Of a DNA stretch of 64,000 nucleotides, positions 61,322-64,000 are shown one piece after another. Below the pieces are notes generated by a model. The model had not been told where the DNA came from and ran no database searches. It saw nothing but the letters and a program-made list of their open reading frames with translations. Origin of the DNA: Haloferax marinisediminis (GTDB lineage Archaea > Halobacteriota > Halobacteria > Halobacteriales > Haloferacaceae). The stretch's first letter is position 1. Every line of letters begins with the position of its first letter. A program made the position numbers and the translations under genes. The stretch is taken from assembly GCF_009674585.1 (NCBI RefSeq), contig NZ_WKJP01000001.1, forward strand, positions 1,674,001 through 1,738,000, given 5' to 3'.

Positions 61322-63010
61322 TTAGGGGAATGGATGGAACTCGCGGTCGAGACGTGGTTCGAAGCCGAGCTCGCGCGGGACGGAGTCGGCACGCTCGGCA
61401 AAGTACGGTTCGCCGATGAACAGTGGTTGTGCCTCAGGAATCAGTACGCGGACAGCCTCGAATCCCAGTTGCTCGACGTCTTTCGGCGTGGTGCGTGCGG
61501 CGTAGGCGTCGAGGCCAGCGTCGGCGACGCGTTCGACGACAGCGTCGAGTGCTGCGTCTCCCTCGGGAATCTCGTCGGGACCGACTGAGTCGGCGGGAAT
61601 GGTCGCGTCGGGGGTGACGAACGCCTCGGCCGCGTCGGGGAAATCTGCGTAGGTTGCAATCGCACCTCCCTGCGTCGCTGCCTGTTCAGGGCCCATCGCT
61701 CTGAGTTCCGTCCAGTTCTGGAGCGCCTCGGCGAGTGCCGACCGAGCAGCGCTGTTGGCGTCGAGGTCTGCACCGGAGCCCATGGCGAACTTCGGCCACT
61801 CGTCGTCGCGGTGGACCGCGACGGCGACGACCGGCACGTCGACGTCCTGCGTCACCAACAGCGCCGTCACGTCCAAGTCTTCCGACCGCGCCCGCGCGGC
61901 CAACGTCTCGAACGTCTCGTCGGACACGTCGAGCCCGAGTGGCTCGAACGTCGAGTACCACGCGAGCATCGTGGCGTCGCGTTCGACCGTCTCGTACAGG
62001 CCGGAGAGCATCGCCTCGGTTCCGGAGTTCCCGAGGCCGAGTCCCGTCGTAATCGACGGTTTGTGCCGCTCGTTCGGTGGTGGGTAGTGGACGAACTCCG
62101 CGGGGAGCGAAACTGTCTTTCCTGTCGCGAGGTGCTCGCCTTCGACCCACTGAATCGGTTCGTTCGGGTCTGGGTCGCGGTACGAATCCGGTCTGACGAA
62201 CCGACTCGGTGGGATAGCACTCGGACGGGAGGCCGCGGGTGCGACTGCGAACTCGCTCGACCGATAGACGCCGGCCGAGTAGCGTTCGAGCGCCTCGCCC
62301 AGTGCCTTCATGTACGCCTCGTCCCACCCTGCTGCCGCACCACCGGCGAGTTCTGCTGCGCGAGTGTCAGAGTACACCGTCGTATCGGCAGTCTGTGCCA
62401 TGTAGTACGGCAGCGGGAACGACTCGCGCTCGCCGACCTGTGTGATTATTCCGACGCGCTCGTCGACTGCCAACTCGGCCCGCGAGAGTGCGTCGTCTAA
62501 CTCGACGGCGCGAAAGTCGCGGCGAACCGTCCGGTCACGGTCCGTCGGTGATGGTGTTGGGAGGAACGACCGTTCTCGACCGGGCACTTCGACGACAGTG
62601 CCTGCGATGTCGTCACCAGAGAGCAGCGAGATGCCGCGCCGACCGGCGATTGCCCCGGCGAGGCGAACCGCGGCACGGTCACCCGATGGACGACCAGACG
62701 ACTCGGTGGTGGATGCGACGCGGGCGCGGAGGTCCGAGAAGTTGGCGCCCGCGTCGTCGAACGCCGACACGGCGGCGTCGATGTCCGAGATGGCGTGCCC
62801 GCCCACGCCACCAATTTCGACCGCAATCCAGCGCCCTGCGGCAGCGTCAGCCGCGTCGAACGCATCGTTTCCGACCGGTGCCACGACGAACCCGAGGTCG
62901 AACCCATCGAGCGCTTCAGGGGCCGGTTCGGTTACTGTCGCGTCGATATCGGTACAGGCCGCGCGAATCGACTCGGCGGCGGGACCGCTCCCGACGAGTC
63001 CGATGTTCAT
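61322..63010 (-). CDS. YcaO-domain protein with N-terminal E1-like/Rossmann region
   Basis: 562 aa. N-terminal ~170 residues: MNIGLVGSGPAAESIRAAC Rossmann start, then WIAVEIGGVGGHAISDID and GTVVEVPGRERSF, resembling the partner domain of azoline cyclodehydratases. Residues about 230-480: YcaO ATP-binding elements in order: KALGEALERYSAG, GLYETVERDATM, ALAEALQNWTELRAM. The C-terminus ends REFHPFP. YcaO enzymes activate peptide amides with ATP to form azolines or thioamides, in RiPPs or on proteins. No precursor peptide or TfuA partner is seen nearby; the TbsP-like regulator lies 66 bp upstream on the same strand. Confidence 0.88.
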   Translation of the reverse strand: MNIGLVGSGPAAESIRAACTDIDATVTEPAPEALDGFDLGFVVAPVGNDAFDAADAAAGRWIAVEIGGVGGHAISDIDAAVSAFDDAGANFSDLRARVASTTESSGRPSGDRAAVRLAGAIAGRRGISLLSGDDIAGTVVEVPGRERSFLPTPSPTDRDRTVRRDFRAVELDDALSRAELAVDERVGIITQVGERESFPLPYYMAQTADTTVYSDTRAAELAGGAAAGWDEAYMKALGEALERYSAGVYRSSEFAVAPAASRPSAIPPSRFVRPDSYRDPDPNEPIQWVEGEHLATGKTVSLPAEFVHYPPPNERHKPSITTGLGLGNSGTEAMLSGLYETVERDATMLAWYSTFEPLGLDVSDETFETLAARARSEDLDVTALLVTQDVDVPVVAVAVHRDDEWPKFAMGSGADLDANSAARSALAEALQNWTELRAMGPEQAATQGGAIATYADFPDAAEAFVTPDATIPADSVGPDEIPEGDAALDAVVERVADAGLDAYAARTTPKDVEQLGFEAVRVLIPEAQPLFIGEPYFAERADSVPRELGFEPRLDREFHPFP

Positions 63011-63076
63011 GAGCGCGACGAGGAACGGCGAAACAAAAAACAGGGGGGTATCGGTGGTCGGTTGCCGTCGAACGAC

Positions 63077-63904
63077 TTACGCTTCGAGGAGACGCTGTGC
63101 GACGTCGGCGAGTTCGTCGACGTCGGCGTCGACGAGCTGGTCGTCGCCGAGCTTCAGACGGAGGCGCGGGCGACCCACGTCGATTGGCACCTTCTCGGTG
63201 TCGATGAGACCGAGTTCTTCGAGTTTCGTCTTCGTCCGCGAGAACGTCGCCTTGCTCGCGATGCCCACGTCTTCGCCCCACTTGGAGATGTCGTAGAGGA
63301 GGACTTCGTTCCGGGCGGCGACGAGAAGCGAGATGGTCACTTCGTCGAGGCCGTCGCCGTCACCACGCGCGGAGGTGAGCGACGCGAGCACTGCGTCGAA
63401 GTCGTCGAGCGTCGATTCGCCGATGTCTTCAGAGAGCGTCTCGCGGACACGGGAGAGCGCCGGCGTGCGGAGTTTGAACTCGGGTGCGTCTTCCCAGTGT
63501 GCGCGGTGTGCGTCGAGCGCCGTCTGGACGAAGTCGTCGTCGTCGGTGACGAGGCCAGCGACCTTTCCACCCGCGCCGACGAGGGCGACGACGGAGTTGG
63601 GTGTGACGAACAGTGTGTTCTCGACTTCGTCACGCGCGGTGCGCATCGAGAGGACGTCTTCAGCGACGAGGTTCGCTGCGTTGGCGGCGACGATGAAGTC
63701 GTCCATGACCTCTTTCAACACACCCTCTTCGGCGACGAGACGAATCTGCGGCAGTCCCGACCCGATCTCCGTCGCGACGGTCACCAGACCCTCGATTACT
63801 TCGGCGGTTGGGTTCGCGACTAAAACTTCGTCTTCGGTCGACGAGAGAACGGATTCGATGATATCCTCTACCCCCTCAGCGAGTAGATTAGAACGAATAG
63901 CCAT
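63077..63904 (-). CDS. tbsP: TbsP-like transcriptional regulator (DUF5821)
   Basis: 275 aa. N-terminal ~175 residues: a fold with NSVVALVGAGGKVAGLVTDD, as in phosphosugar/effector-sensing regulators. C-terminal winged helix: GLDEVTISLLVAARNEVLLY, DISKWGEDVGIASKATFSRT, KLEELGLIDTEKVPIDVGRP. It matches the haloarchaeal regulator family DUF5821 that includes TbsP, described in Haloferax volcanii as acting with TrmB on glycolytic/gluconeogenic genes. A strong AT-rich promoter precedes it. Confidence 0.82.
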   Translation of the reverse strand: MAIRSNLLAEGVEDIIESVLSSTEDEVLVANPTAEVIEGLVTVATEIGSGLPQIRLVAEEGVLKEVMDDFIVAANAANLVAEDVLSMRTARDEVENTLFVTPNSVVALVGAGGKVAGLVTDDDDFVQTALDAHRAHWEDAPEFKLRTPALSRVRETLSEDIGESTLDDFDAVLASLTSARGDGDGLDEVTISLLVAARNEVLLYDISKWGEDVGIASKATFSRTKTKLEELGLIDTEKVPIDVGRPRLRLKLGDDQLVDADVDELADVAQRLLEA

Positions 63905-63920
63905 GACTTGAATATCGCCA

Positions 63921-63940
63921 GTAATATATTTAATATTAAC
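63921..63940 (-). promoter_or_regulatory. TATA region of the TbsP-like gene
   Basis: On the minus strand GTTAATATTAAATATATTAC, centred about 26 bp upstream of the ATG at 63904: unusually AT-rich for this genome and at leaderless spacing. The near-symmetric ttaatattaa core could also bind a regulator. Confidence 0.6.
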
Positions 63941-64000
63941 GCAAGACGACTATCAGAACGTATCCGATATTGGGTTGTACCAACTGTTTTACGGGCGAAT

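Overview
The window is a 64 kb stretch of a haloarchaeal chromosome, most probably Haloferax or a close Haloferacaceae relative. The evidence is GC-rich DNA, strongly acidic proteins, archaeal TATA boxes about 25-30 bp upstream of leaderless start codons, Tat signal peptides, archaeal-type tRNAs, and a gene set (sdhCDBA, tbsP-like regulator, PrkA/SpoVR operon, pha genes) typical of that family. The species assignment is inference from gene content; no 16S rRNA is present.

Layout, left to right: (1) 1-8.7 kb: the 5' part of rps13, tRNA-Ser(GCT), a thioredoxin, a four-gene minus-strand operon (secreted S-layer-like adaptor, RND/MMPL exporter, zinc-ribbon membrane protein, TetR regulator), a double-Usp protein and moaA. 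(2) 8.9-15 kb: the Mrp/ApbC Fe-S carrier, then a DNA-repair-looking cassette with a RecA/RadA-like protein lacking Walker motifs, a small helical protein, a B-family polymerase (PolB2) with altered catalytic motifs and a UDG-fold protein lacking expected catalytic residues. (3) 15-23.7 kb: tRNA-Ser(TGA), acetyltransferases, udk, and a branched-chain-type ABC transporter (livHMGF) whose convergent substrate-binding protein has its two halves in swapped order. (4) 23.6-31.2 kb: a block for polyhydroxyalkanoate (PHA) synthesis (phaB, phaJ/maoC, phaR, phaP, phaE, phaC) plus small orphan genes. It is bounded by tRNA-Thr(TGT) and a tRNA-like RNA and bracketed by two paralogous winged-helix regulators. 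(5) 31.3-44.4 kb: sdhCDBA, an AstE-like hydrolase facing a RimK-retropepsin fusion, an AlkA-type glycosylase, a fused hydroxyacyl-CoA dehydrogenase/enoyl-CoA hydratase, tRNA-Glu, an MgtC/DUF4010 membrane protein, DsbB and a DASH cryptochrome. (6) 44.4-52.9 kb: one minus-strand operon PrkA-PrkA-DUF444(YeaH)-SpoVR-membrane HTH protein. (7) 53-64 kb: small conserved genes, a second AstE-like enzyme, a NicO-type metal transporter, tRNA-Leu(CAA), an inositol monophosphatase-family enzyme, an Lrp regulator, DUF63, a YcaO enzyme and the TbsP-like regulator.

Functional links: the PHA genes form a reduction/hydration-polymerisation-granule unit (PhaB and PhaJ supply (R)-3-hydroxyacyl-CoA, PhaE/PhaC polymerise it, PhaP coats and PhaR regulates). 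The fused dehydrogenase/hydratase near 38-40 kb could feed the same acyl-CoA pool. The Sdh complex links the TCA cycle to the respiratory chain. The observations I rank highest are the circularly permuted binding protein, the polymerase cassette that parallels bacterial ImuA-ImuB mutasomes, and tRNA-3'-end-derived repeats behind three of the five standard tRNA genes.
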